From positions 1 through 13,951 of the forward strand of contig DATKEH010000287.1 of the NCBI GenBank assembly GCA_035546355.1: DNA of 13,951 nucleotides, given 5' to 3'. Numbering within the stretch: the first letter of the stretch is position 1; each line of letters opens with the position of its first letter. Below the pieces are notes generated by a model. The model did no database searches. It saw nothing but the letters and a program-made list of their open reading frames with translations, and was not told the DNA's origin. Origin of the DNA: DATKEH01 sp035546355 (GTDB lineage: Bacteria > Acidobacteriota > Thermoanaerobaculia > Multivoradales > JAIOJS01). Shown piece by piece: positions 1 through 9,174 of this stretch. The position numbers and the translations under genes are program-made.

Positions 1-256
1 ACTGCACAACGTCCTGGTGGTGGTGAGCGCCGCCGGCGGCGCGCCGCAGCACGTCGCCCGGCTCACCATCTACGTCACCGACCGCCAGGAGTACCTCGCC
101 GCGACGCGCCGTATCGGCGAGGACTACCGGCGGCAGATGGGCAGCCACTACCCGGCGATGGCGCTGGTGGAGGTGTCGGCCCTGCTCGAGCCGGGAGCCA
201 GGGTGGAGATCGAAGCCACCGCCGTGATCCCTCCCGCCGCAGAGGCTGCCAAGTGA
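1..256 (+). CDS. RidA-family (YjgF/UK114) protein, 5' end missing
   Basis: The reading frame is open from base 2 and ends with TGA at 254-256; the true start lies upstream of the window. The visible 84 or so codons form the C-terminal two thirds of a RidA/YjgF/UK114 fold: a segment ending in RLTIYVTD, then a helix (EYLAATRRIGEDYRRQMG), then YPAMALVEVSALLEPGARVEIEA, which matches the conserved end of the family. Classical RidA proteins are trimers that hydrolyse reactive enamines and imines to ketones and ammonia. Their key arginine, in a P-A-R-S-x-V-E-V setting, is here a methionine (codon 158-160), so the protein belongs with Rid subfamilies lacking that residue and its chemistry is uncertain. 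The stop overlaps the GTG start of the next gene by 4 bases, so the two are probably translationally coupled. Given its neighbours, a role on an amino-cyclohexene-CoA intermediate of anthranilate breakdown is plausible, but this is inference. Confidence 0.87.
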   Translation, partial: LHNVLVVVSAAGGAPQHVARLTIYVTDRQEYLAATRRIGEDYRRQMGSHYPAMALVEVSALLEPGARVEIEATAVIPPAAEAAK

Positions 257-1053
257 GCCTGGCGCCGCGCAGCTTCCGCTGCGACCTCGACGCCGACAGC
301 GGCGTCGCGACCCTCACTCTCGACCGTCCGCAGCGGCTCAACGCCCTGACCTTCGAGGTGTACGAGGAGCTGCGCGAGGGGTTCGAGGCGCTCGACCGCG
401 AGCCCGGGGTGCGGGCGATCCTGTTGACCGGGTCCGGCCGCGCCTTCTGCTCCGGCGGCGACGTCGAGGAGATCATCGGCGCCCTCTTCGCCCGCGACTA
501 CCAGGGCCTGCTCGACTTCACCCGCACGACCGGGGCGCTGATCCTCTCCATGCTGCGCTGCCGGCGCCCCATCGTCGGCGCTCTCAACGGCCTGGTCGCC
601 GGCGCCGGCGCGGTCATCGCCAGCGCCTGCGACGTCCGCATCGCCGCGGAGTCGGCGAAGATCGCCTTCCTGTTCACCAGGGTCGGGCTGTCCGGAGCCG
701 ACATGGGCGCCTCCTGGCTGCTCCCTCGTCTGATCGGGCTCGGCCGCGCCATGGAGCTGCTGATGAGCGGCGACTTCGTCGCCGCCGGCGAGGCGCACCG
801 CATCGGCCTCTACAATCGCGTCGTGACCGACGAGCGGCTGGCGGCGGAGGGGCGGGAGTGGGCCGAGCGCCTGGCGCGCGGGCCGTCGTTCGGGCTCGAG
901 GTGACCAAGAAGATGGTGCTGCGCGAGGCCGCCCTCGACCTCGAGACCGCGCTCGCCGCCGAGGTGGAGATCCAGGCCGCCTGCATGCAGGACTCCAACT
1001 TCCGCGAGGCCTACGAGGCGTTCCGGGCCAAGCGCCCGGCGCGCTTCGCCTGA
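253..1053 (+). CDS. Enoyl-CoA hydratase/isomerase (crotonase family)
   Basis: This is a 266-residue protein, the usual length for single-domain crotonases, which act on acyl-CoA thioesters. The N-terminal RPQRLNALTFEVYEEL block (residues 25-40) and the oxyanion-hole segments CSGGD (66-70) and LVAGAGA (114-120) are clear. The active-site loop reads VGLSGADMGASWLLPRLIG (144-162). The first catalytic glutamate of enoyl-CoA hydratase 1 appears to be replaced (R143 by hand alignment). The second is kept as E168 (AMELLMSGD). D150 sits about where dienoyl-CoA isomerase has its catalytic aspartate. The reaction could therefore be hydration, isomerisation or ring hydrolysis rather than plain crotonyl-CoA hydration. 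The GTG start overlaps the RidA-like stop (GTGA), which supports both start and operon. Its place beside the fused flavoenzyme suggests work on ring-derived CoA esters; that assignment is inferred. Confidence 0.93.
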   Translation: MSLAPRSFRCDLDADSGVATLTLDRPQRLNALTFEVYEELREGFEALDREPGVRAILLTGSGRAFCSGGDVEEIIGALFARDYQGLLDFTRTTGALILSMLRCRRPIVGALNGLVAGAGAVIASACDVRIAAESAKIAFLFTRVGLSGADMGASWLLPRLIGLGRAMELLMSGDFVAAGEAHRIGLYNRVVTDERLAAEGREWAERLARGPSFGLEVTKKMVLREAALDLETALAAEVEIQAACMQDSNFREAYEAFRAKRPARFA

Positions 1054-1074
1054 GGCGGCGCGCGATGTCGCCGA

Positions 1075-1103
1075 GCCCGCGGCCCTGCCCCGCTGCCGCG
1101 GGC
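1075..1103 (+). other. GC-rich hairpin in the gap between crotonase and dehydrogenase genes
   Basis: GCCCGCGGC (1075-1083) and GCCGCGGGC (1095-1103) form a perfect 9-bp inverted repeat with an 11-base loop. No T-run follows, so it is not a canonical intrinsic terminator. It occupies much of the 89-base gap before the acyl-CoA dehydrogenase and could slow read-through, stabilise an mRNA end, or be chance in GC-rich sequence. Confidence 0.35.
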
Positions 1104-1142
1104 CGACCGTCTTGCCCCGCGAGGCCCTGAGCAACGCCTGCG

Positions 1143-2321
1143 ATGCCCCTCGTCGACCCGGCCCCGATTCGCGCCTTCCTCGAGCCCCGCCACCTGGAGC
1201 TGGCGGCGCGGGCATCGAGCTTCGCCGAGGAGCAGCTGCTCCCCCTCCCCGAGCCGGCCGACGACGGCGGCGCCCGCCGCGAGGCGCGGCGGCTGCTCCG
1301 CCTGCTGGGCGCGGCGGGGTGGTACCGGTGGGCCGTGCCGGCGGCCTGGGGCGGCGGCGACGAGGCGCCGGACCTGCGTGCCTGCTGCCTGATCCGCGAG
1401 GCGCTGGCGGCGGCCTCGCCGCTCGCCGACGCGGTGTTCGCGTTGCAGTGCCTGGGCTCGATGCCGCTGACGCTGGACGGCACCGACGAGCAGCGCCGCC
1501 GCTGGCTGCCGGCGGTGGCCACCGGCGAGGCGATGGCCGCCTTCGCCATGACCGAGCCCGAGGCCGGCAGCGACGTCGCCGCCATCGCCACCCGCGCCAC
1601 CCGCGACGGCGACGGCTGGACGTTGGAGGGGCACAAGTCCTTCATCTCCAACGCCGGCATCGCCGACTACTACCTGGTCTTCGCCAGCACCGACCCGCAG
1701 GCCGGGCGGCTCGGCCTCTCCTGCTTCCTGGTGCCGGAGGGGACCGCGGGCCTGCGCTTCGCGGCGCCCCAGGTACTGGCTGCGCCGCACCCGCTGGGCG
1801 AGCTCGCCTTCACCGGCTGCCGGCTGCCGGCGGAAGCGCTGATCGGCGGCGAGGGGGAGGGGTTCGCAGTGGGGATGCGCACGCTGGACCGCCTGCGGCC
1901 GACGGTGGCGGCGGCCGCCTGCGGTATGGCCGCCCGGGCGCTCGCCGAGGCGCTCACCCACGCCCGCGACCGCCGCCAGTTCGGGCGGCCGCTCGCCGAG
2001 CAGCAGATGATCCAGGAGAAGCTCGCCCTCTCCGCCGGCGAGCTGACGGCGGCGCGTCTGCTCACCTACCGTGCTGCCTGGGAGGCGGACCGCGGCGACC
2101 GGCGGGTGACCCTGCCGGCCGCCATGGCCAAGGCCTTCGCCACCGAGGCGGCGCAGCGGGTCGTCGACCGCGCCGTGCAGGTGCTCGGGGGCCGGGGCGT
2201 GCTGGCGAGCTCGCCGGTCGACCGCCTCTACCGCTCGGTGCGCGCCCTGCGCATCTACGAGGGCACCACCGAGATCCAACACCTGATCGTCGCCCGCGAG
2301 CTGCTGCGGAAACCCGGCTAG
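1143..2321 (+). CDS. Acyl-CoA dehydrogenase family protein
   Basis: This is a 392-residue flavoprotein, close to the normal 380-400 residues of acyl-CoA dehydrogenases, which insert an alpha,beta double bond into acyl-CoA using FAD and pass electrons to ETF. Family signature 1 is at residues 134-146 (AFAMTEPEAGSDV). The FAD-contacting RQFGRPLAEQQMIQEKLA is at 278-295. The C-terminal signature IYEGTTEIQH is at 371-380, with E373 in the position of the catalytic base of medium-chain enzymes. ATG at 1143 is chosen because the protein then begins with a normal N-terminal helix; there is no strong ribosome-binding site (a GAGG lies about 20 bases upstream). It lies 89 bases after the crotonase gene and 127 before the fused flavoenzyme, on the same strand. 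In this cluster it probably oxidises an alicyclic or ring-opened CoA ester from anthranilate; this substrate is inferred. Confidence 0.94.
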   Translation: MPLVDPAPIRAFLEPRHLELAARASSFAEEQLLPLPEPADDGGARREARRLLRLLGAAGWYRWAVPAAWGGGDEAPDLRACCLIREALAAASPLADAVFALQCLGSMPLTLDGTDEQRRRWLPAVATGEAMAAFAMTEPEAGSDVAAIATRATRDGDGWTLEGHKSFISNAGIADYYLVFASTDPQAGRLGLSCFLVPEGTAGLRFAAPQVLAAPHPLGELAFTGCRLPAEALIGGEGEGFAVGMRTLDRLRPTVAAAACGMAARALAEALTHARDRRQFGRPLAEQQMIQEKLALSAGELTAARLLTYRAAWEADRGDRRVTLPAAMAKAFATEAAQRVVDRAVQVLGGRGVLASSPVDRLYRSVRALRIYEGTTEIQHLIVARELLRKPG

Positions 2322-2345
2322 CCTGCTAGCGCCGCTCGCCGCCGC

Positions 2346-2369
2346 CTGCGCGGTAGGATCGCCGCGCAG
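2346..2369 (+). other. Hairpin between dehydrogenase and fused flavoenzyme genes
   Basis: CTGCGCGG (2346-2353) and CCGCGCAG (2362-2369) are an exact 8-bp inverted repeat with an 8-base loop. It has no trailing T-run. It is the second stem-loop in the gaps of this operon and may affect read-through or mRNA stability, but chance is possible. Confidence 0.33.
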
Positions 2370-2448
2370 TGCCGGATGGTCTCACCCCGCCCCTCGCCAA
2401 CCGGAAGCGAGGACGCCGCGCCGCCACAGCGCGCCGGCGCGCCGCGCG

Positions 2449-4888
2449 ATGAAGGTCGCGGTCGTCGGCGGCGGGCCCGGGGGGCTGTACTTCGCCCTCC
2501 TGCTGAGGAAGCGCTTCCCCCGGACCGCCGTCACCGTCTACGAGCGCAACCGCGCCGACGACACCTACGGCTGGGGGGTGGTCTTCTCCGACGAGACCCT
2601 CGGTGGCTTCCGCGAGGCGGACTCCGCGAGCTACGCCGAGATCACCCGCCGCTTCCGCTATTGGCAGGACATCGAGACCTTCTACCGCGGCACGCGCACC
2701 GTGTCGACGGGGCACGGCTTCGCGGCGCTGTCGCGCCAGGAGCTGCTCGCCATCCTGCAGAAGCGATGCGAGGAGCTGGACGTGACCCTCCATTTCGAGC
2801 AGGAGGTCGCCGACGTCGAGGCGCTGCGCGCCAGCCACGACCTGGTGGTGGCCGCCGACGGCGTCAACAGCCCGGTGCGGCGGCGCTACGCGCGGCAGCT
2901 GCGCTCCTGGGTGGACTGGCGGCAGTGCCGCTTCTGCTGGCTGGGGACGGACCTGCCCCTCGCCGCGTTCTCTTTCATCTTCGAGGAGACGCCGCACGGG
3001 CTGTTCCAGGTGCACGCCTACCCGTTCGCCGCGGGGCTCTCGACCTGGATCGTCGAGTGCCGCGAGGAGGTGTGGCGCGCCGCCGGGCTCGAGGGCGCCT
3101 CGGAGGAGGACACCGTCGCCTTCTGCGAGGAGCTGTTCGCGGAGCACCTGCAGGGGCACCGGCTGCTCGCCAACCGCTCGATCTGGCGCCGCTTCCCCAC
3201 CGTGCAGTGCGAAACCTGGCGGGTGGGCAACCTGGTGCTGCTCGGCGACGCCGCCCACACCGCCCACTTCTCGGTCGGCTCCGGGACCAAGCTGGCGATG
3301 GAGGACGCGATGGCCCTGGCGGCGGCGCTCGAGGCGCACGCCGGCGGCGCGGCAGGCATCGAGGCGGCGCTCGCCGCCTACGAGGACGAGCGCTGGGTGG
3401 AGGTGATCAAGCTGCAGAAGGCGGCGCAGACCAGCCTGGAGTGGTTCGAGAACGCGCCGCGCTACATGGGACAGCACCCCCTGGAGCTGACCTTCAACCT
3501 GATGACCCGCTCCAAGCGCATCACCTACGACGAGCTGATGCAGCGCGACCCGGCGCTGGTGGCGCGGCTGAACGAGTGGTTCCAGCGCGAGGTGGGCGAT
3601 CGCCCGGCGCCGTGCCTGGGGGTCGAGGCCGGGAGCCGACCGCTCACCCCGGCCGTCTCCCCGCCGACGCGAAGAGGGGGTCGCGAGGAGCCGACGCAAG
3701 CCGCGTCACGGCACCCTACACCCCGCAGCGGCGGCTCGCCGGCGCCGCCGCCGATGTTCGCGCCCTTCCGGCTGCGCGAGCTCGAGCTCGCCAACCGTAT
3801 CGTGGTGAGCCCGATGTGCCAGTACTCCGCCGCCGACGGTTTGCCCGACGACTGGCACCTGGTGCACCTCGGCAGCCGCGCCCTGGGCGGCGCCGGCCTG
3901 GTGATCACCGAGATGACCGACGTCTCGCCGGAGGGGCGCATCACGCCCGGCTGCACCGGGCTGTGGAACACCGAGCAGACCGCCGCCTGGCGCCGCATCG
4001 TGCAGTTCGTCCACGCCCACAGCGACGCGAAGATCGCCATCCAGCTCGCCCACGCCGGCCGCAAGGGGTCGGTGCGCCACCCCTGGGAGGGGGAGGACGT
4101 CCCGCTCGGGACCGACGAGGGCGCCTGGGAGACGCTGGCGCCCTCGCCCGTGTGCTACCGCCCGGGCTGGCCGGTGCCGCTGCAGATGTCCCGCGACGAC
4201 ATGGACCTAGTGCGCGAGCAGTTCGTCGCCGCCGCCCGCCGCGCCGAGGCGGCGGGGTTCGACATGATCGAGCTGCACATGGCGCACGGCTACCTGCTGT
4301 CGAGCTTCCTGTCGCCGCTGTGCAACGCCCGCGACGACGAGTACGGCGGCTCGATGGAGAACCGCATGCGCTTCCCGCTCGAGGTCTTCCGGGCGATGCG
4401 GGAGGCGTGGCCGGCGCCCCAGCCGATCGGGGTGCGGGTCACCGCCACCGACTGGATGCGCGACGACAGCGGCACCACCCCCGAGGACACGGTGGCGGTG
4501 GCGCGCGCCCTGCGGGACGCCGGCTGCGACGTCGTCGACGTCTCCTCGGGGGGGAACTCGCCCGAGTCGGAGCCCGATTTCGGACGCATGTACCAGGTGC
4601 CGTTCGCCGAGCAGGTGCGCTACCAGGCGCGGGTGCCGGTGATGGCGGTGGGGGCGATCCTCGGCGCCGATCACGCCAACACGGTGTTGGCCGCCGGCCG
4701 CGCCGACCTGGCGGTGATGGCCCGCCCCCACCTGCACGACCCCTACCTCACCCTGCACGCCGCCGAGCGCTACGAGTTCTGGAACTTCCCCTGGCCGGGC
4801 CAGTACCTGCCGGCTCGTCCGCGCCCACCGCGCGAGGGGCGGCGGCCGCTGCGCCCCTACGGCGAGCCGGAAGGGTGGGGGGACCGAC

Positions 4889-4917
<29 letters not shown>
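2449..4917 (+). CDS. Fused FAD monooxygenase/Old Yellow Enzyme: 2-aminobenzoyl-CoA (or salicylyl-CoA) monooxygenase/reductase
   Basis: This 822-residue bifunctional flavoprotein matches the 2-aminobenzoyl-CoA monooxygenase/reductase type, in which one polypeptide hydroxylates and then reduces the aromatic ring of anthraniloyl-CoA using O2 and NAD(P)H. Residues 1-385 form a class A FAD monooxygenase: GGGPGG (7-12), AADGVNSPVRR (135-145) and LVLLGDAAHTAHF (262-274). Residues 436-790 form a YqjM-like Old Yellow Enzyme: SPMCQYSA (454-461), HAGRKG (535-540), the paired histidines 610 and 613 in LHMAHGY, and EYGGSMENR (631-639). Between them is a Pro/Arg/Ser-rich linker (386-435) that looks longer than normal for the family. 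The C-terminal 25 or so residues are coded where the gene overlaps the ligase gene. ATG 2449 places the FAD-binding loop six residues in, as expected, though no clear ribosome-binding site is seen. Salicylyl-CoA 5-hydroxylase is the main alternative; the RidA-like neighbour favours an amino substrate, weakly. Confidence 0.93.
3604..3753 (+). repeat. Possible dispersed-repeat insert in the linker of the fused flavoenzyme
   Basis: The stretch coding for residues 386-435 is low-complexity, Pro/Arg/Ser-rich and lacks any family motif. Its core (3643-3690) begins CTCACCCCGGCCGTCTCCCC and runs into a G-rich half, a layout that resembles the non-coding dispersed repeats of the form CTCACCCC...GGGG seen in many GC-rich genomes. 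A looser relative begins CTCACCCCGCCCCTCGCC at 2381, in the gap before the same gene. The frame stays open through it, so the protein is intact. The identification rests on recalled resemblance only. Confidence 0.4.
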
Positions 4918-6445
<1,528 letters not shown>

Positions 6446-6554
6446 GGCGGCCTCCGCGGGTGGTGGGTCGAGGTTATCGCAGGGTAGCGGGACGAGAGTC
6501 CGGGACGGGCTCCGCGCTGCGCTATCCTACGCACCCCTCCGAACCCGCCGCCCC
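6446..6554. promoter_or_regulatory. Divergent promoter region between aryl-CoA ligase and metal transporter operon
   Basis: These 109 bases separate two divergent start codons and must hold both promoters if each gene is transcribed from here. Weak -10-like elements are TATCCT (6522-6527) for the + strand and TAACCT (reading from about 6476 down to 6471) for the - strand. No AT-rich palindrome of the Zur or Fur type was found, so no regulator can be proposed. Confidence 0.4.
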
Positions 6555-7487
6555 ATGCGCCGCTCCCCTGCCCCCCGAACCGCGCCCACCGTCGGCAGCA
6601 GCTGGTGGGGCTCGGCGCTGCTCGTCCTCGGGGTGGCCGCCTGCGGCGGCGATCGCGCAGCTCCGCCGCAGGCCGGCTCCCCCGCGTCACCCATCCAGGT
6701 GGCGGTCGCGGTACCCCCTCTGGCCTGGTTGGTGGAGGCGGTGGGCGGCGACTCGGTGACGACGACCATCATGGTCCCCGCCGGCACCTCGCACCACGGC
6801 TTCGAGCCGGCGCCCCGCCAGCTGTTCGCCCTCGAGACTGCAGGCCTCTACGTCGGCGTCGGCCACCCCGCCTTCCTCGCCGAGAGCGAGGCGCTGGGGC
6901 CGACGCTGGCGCGGCGCGGCGTCCCTCTGGTGACGCTCACCGACGCCGCTCTCGCCACCGCGGCGCAGGTGCCGCCGGACGACCCGCACCTCTGGCTCTC
7001 GCCGCCGGTGATGGAGGCCACCGCCGAGTGGGTGGCTGCGGCCCTCTCCCGGATGGACGCGGCCGGCGCCGACTCCCGGGCTCATCGGCTGGCCGCTACC
7101 CGCGCCGAGATCGACCGCGTCGACCGCGAAGTGCGCCAGCGGCTGGCGCCGCACTCGGGGCGCGCCTTCCTCGTCTATCATCCCGCCTGGGGGGCGATGG
7201 CGGCGCGCTACGGCCTGGAGCAGCTGGCGATCGAGAGCGAAGGGCGGGAGCCGGCGCCGCGGCAGCTGGTGTCGCTGCTCGACCGGGCTCGCCGCGAGGG
7301 GATCACCACCATCTTCGTGCAGGAAGGGTTTTCGGACCGCGGCGCCCGCGTGCTCGCCGCCGAGCTGGGCGGCCGGGTGGTGCCGCTGGACCCGCTGCCG
7401 CGCGATTGGCCGGCAGGGATGCGGCGCACCGCCGAAGCGATCGCCGCCTCCTTGGGATCGGCGCCGACCGGCGCACCCTCGCCATGA
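6555..7487 (+). CDS. znuA: Metal ABC transporter substrate-binding lipoprotein (ZnuA/TroA family), probably zinc
   Basis: This is a 310-residue periplasmic binding lipoprotein that would deliver a divalent metal to the permease coded two genes downstream. An arginine-rich start, a hydrophobic stretch and the lipobox VAAC give a lipidated cysteine at residue 30. Metal ligands expected for cluster A-I proteins are visible: a histidine in GTSHHGFEPAPRQL (H80 or H81), H145 in DPHLWLSP, H209 in VYHPAWG and D279 in VPLDPL. Three histidines plus aspartate fits zinc; manganese binders usually have glutamate at the third site. The His-rich loop of enterobacterial ZnuA is absent. ATG at 6555 has no clear ribosome-binding site. 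The stop overlaps the ATPase start (ATGA), indicating coupled translation in one operon. Manganese or another metal remains possible. Confidence 0.92.
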   Translation: MRRSPAPRTAPTVGSSWWGSALLVLGVAACGGDRAAPPQAGSPASPIQVAVAVPPLAWLVEAVGGDSVTTTIMVPAGTSHHGFEPAPRQLFALETAGLYVGVGHPAFLAESEALGPTLARRGVPLVTLTDAALATAAQVPPDDPHLWLSPPVMEATAEWVAAALSRMDAAGADSRAHRLAATRAEIDRVDREVRQRLAPHSGRAFLVYHPAWGAMAARYGLEQLAIESEGREPAPRQLVSLLDRARREGITTIFVQEGFSDRGARVLAAELGGRVVPLDPLPRDWPAGMRRTAEAIAASLGSAPTGAPSP

Positions 7488-8257
7488 CCCGCACGCCTCC
7501 GCTCGTCGAGCTGCGCGACGTCGTCTTCGGCTACGGCGCCGAGGTGATCCTCGACCGCGTCTCGCTGCAGATCCACGACGACGACTTCCTCGCCATCATC
7601 GGGCCCAACGGCGGCGGCAAGACCACCCTGCTGAAGGTGATCCTCGGCCTGCTCGACCCCTGGTCGGGGGAGGTGGTGCGGCGGATACCGGGGGGCGGCG
7701 CCTGCGGCTGGGTGCCCCAGTTCGCCACCTTCGACAAGGACTTCCCCCTGCGGGTCCGCGACGTCGTCCGCATGGGGCGCCTCAGCCAGCGGCGCGGCCG
7801 GCGCCGCCGCGGCGACGGGGACGACCGCGACGACGAGACGCTGCGCCGCCTGGGGCTGATCGAGGTCGCCGACGAGCCCGTCGGAGAGCTCTCCGGAGGG
7901 CAGCTGCAGCGCACCCTCATCGCCCGTGCCCTGGTCGGTGAGCCGCAAATCCTCTTCCTCGACGAGCCGCTCGCCTCGGTGGACCTCGAGCTGCGGGAGA
8001 GCCTGATCGACGTGCTGGTCGAGCTGAACCGGACCATCCCGGTGGTAGTGGTCACCCACGATCTGACTCCCTTCGCCGGCGCCGTCCGCCAGATCGCCTG
8101 CGTCAACCGCCGGCTCCACTACCACCCCGAAGGGCGTCTCACCCCCGCCATGCTCGAGGAGGTCTACGGCTGCCCGGTGGAGCTGATCGCCCACGGCGTG
8201 CCGCACCGGGTGCTCGAGCCCCACGCCCACGAGCCGGGGACGGGCGGGCGGGAGTGA
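7484..8257 (+). CDS. znuC: Metal ABC transporter ATP-binding protein (ZnuC-like)
   Basis: This is a 257-residue ABC ATPase that powers metal uptake with the flanking binding protein and permease. Walker A is GPNGGGKTT (40-48), the Q-loop glutamine is Q79 in WVPQF, the signature is LSGGQ (136-140), Walker B is ILFLDEP (156-162) with E161, and the switch histidine is H192 in VVTHD. The tail CPVELIAHGVPHRVLEPH is typical of zinc/manganese ABC ATPases and ends in several histidines. A charged stretch RRGRRRRGDGDDRDDE (103-118) lies before the signature motif, at a place where relatives carry a variable arginine-rich segment. ATG at 7484 overlaps the previous stop by 4 bases. The frame stays open upstream to about 6605, but that part is a shadow of the binding-protein gene, so the ATG at 7484 is preferred. 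Confidence 0.94.
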   Translation: MTRTPPLVELRDVVFGYGAEVILDRVSLQIHDDDFLAIIGPNGGGKTTLLKVILGLLDPWSGEVVRRIPGGGACGWVPQFATFDKDFPLRVRDVVRMGRLSQRRGRRRRGDGDDRDDETLRRLGLIEVADEPVGELSGGQLQRTLIARALVGEPQILFLDEPLASVDLELRESLIDVLVELNRTIPVVVVTHDLTPFAGAVRQIACVNRRLHYHPEGRLTPAMLEEVYGCPVELIAHGVPHRVLEPHAHEPGTGGRE

Positions 8258-8270
8258 GGGGCGGGAGGCG

Positions 8271-9149
8271 ATGACCGGCCTCGCCGAGCTGCTCTCCTAC
8301 GAGTTCGTGCGCAACGCCGCCTGGGCCGGGTTGCTCGGGGCCGTGCTGTGCGGCGTGGTGGGCACCTTCGTGGTGGTCAAGCGACTGGTCTTCATCAGCG
8401 GCGGCATCAGCCATGCCGCCTTCGGCGGCCTCGGCGTCTGCTACTTCCTCGGTCTCGACCCCAGGCTGGGTGCGGCGGTGGTGGCCGTCCTCGCCGCCCT
8501 GCTGCTCGCTCGCAGCGGCAAAGGGCGCGGCCGCTCGCACGACGCCACCATCGGAGTGCTGTGGGCGGCCGGCATGGCGATCGGGTTCCTGTTCATGCAC
8601 CAGACGCCGGGCTACGCGCCGAACCTGATGACCTACCTGTTCGGCAACATCCTCACCGTCGGCACGAGCGACGTCCTGCTGACCCTCGGCCTGACGCTGG
8701 CGGTAGTCGGGGCGCTGTGGCTGTGGTTCGACGAGCTGGTCGCCGTCGCCTTCGACGAGGAGTTCGCCGCCGTGCAGGGGGTACGGGTGCGGACGGTGAA
8801 CGCGCTGCTGCTGGTGGCCATCGCGCTGTCGGTGGTCTTCCTCCTGCGGCTGGTGGGGATCGTGCTGGTGATCGCCCTGCTCACCATCCCGCCAGTGATC
8901 GGGCTGCGGCTGGCCAAGGGTTTCCTGCAGGTGGTGCTGCTGGCGGTGGGCAGCGGCGTGGCGATGGCGCTGGGCGGGTTGTCGCTCTCCTATGCCTACG
9001 ACCTGCCCTCCGGCCCGGCCATCGTGCTGCTGGGTGCGGCGGGGTTGGGCGTGATCGGGCTGGCGGGACGGTGGCGCGGGCGGCGGCGCGCTGCCGGCGG
9101 GCGCGGCCTCGCAGCCGCCGCCGCCGGGTCAACGGTCGACCCACCGTAA
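8271..9149 (+). CDS. znuB: Metal ABC transporter permease (ZnuB, ABC-3 family)
   Basis: This is a 292-residue, very hydrophobic inner-membrane protein with about eight or nine membrane segments. It forms the metal channel with the preceding ATPase. The segment KRLVFISGGISHAAFGGLG (37-55) is the conserved ABC-3 motif near the N-terminus. LRLVGIVLVIALLTIPPVIG (192-211) and the DLPSGPAIVLL near the C-terminus (244-254) are also characteristic. The C-terminus is arginine- and alanine-rich and probably cytoplasmic. The ATG lies 13 bases after the ATPase stop. A GAGGGG (8256-8261), partly within that stop, gives a 9-base spacing, and a closer GGGAGG is present too. It ends the operon; a hairpin begins 8 bases after its stop. 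Confidence 0.94.
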   Translation: MTGLAELLSYEFVRNAAWAGLLGAVLCGVVGTFVVVKRLVFISGGISHAAFGGLGVCYFLGLDPRLGAAVVAVLAALLLARSGKGRGRSHDATIGVLWAAGMAIGFLFMHQTPGYAPNLMTYLFGNILTVGTSDVLLTLGLTLAVVGALWLWFDELVAVAFDEEFAAVQGVRVRTVNALLLVAIALSVVFLLRLVGIVLVIALLTIPPVIGLRLAKGFLQVVLLAVGSGVAMALGGLSLSYAYDLPSGPAIVLLGAAGLGVIGLAGRWRGRRRAAGGRGLAAAAAGSTVDPP

Positions 9150-9156
9150 CGAGATT

Positions 9157-9174
9157 GACCCGCTTCAGCGGGTC
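9157..9174 (+). terminator. Short hairpin after the metal transporter operon
   Basis: GACCCGC (9157-9163), loop TTCA, GCGGGTC (9168-9174) is a perfect 7-bp stem with a tetraloop, starting 8 bases after the permease stop codon. What follows is TCTTCACGGG rather than a T-run, so it is a weak intrinsic terminator at best. It may instead be an mRNA 3'-end stabiliser. Confidence 0.4.

Noticed and set aside
148..3699. Long - strand open frames opposite the RidA, crotonase, dehydrogenase and monooxygenase genes
   Set aside because: Their products are Arg/Ala/Gly/His-rich with no family motif, while the + strand frames carry full catalytic signatures. They are shadows caused by the high GC content.
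6446..6554. A Zur or Fur operator before the metal transporter operon
   Set aside because: No AT-rich dyad was found on reading both strands; only weak -10-like elements are present.
6605..7483. N-terminal extension of the zinc transporter ATPase
   Set aside because: The upstream part is the shadow of the binding-protein gene. The ATG at 7484 overlaps its stop codon as coupled genes do, and the ABC domain begins there.
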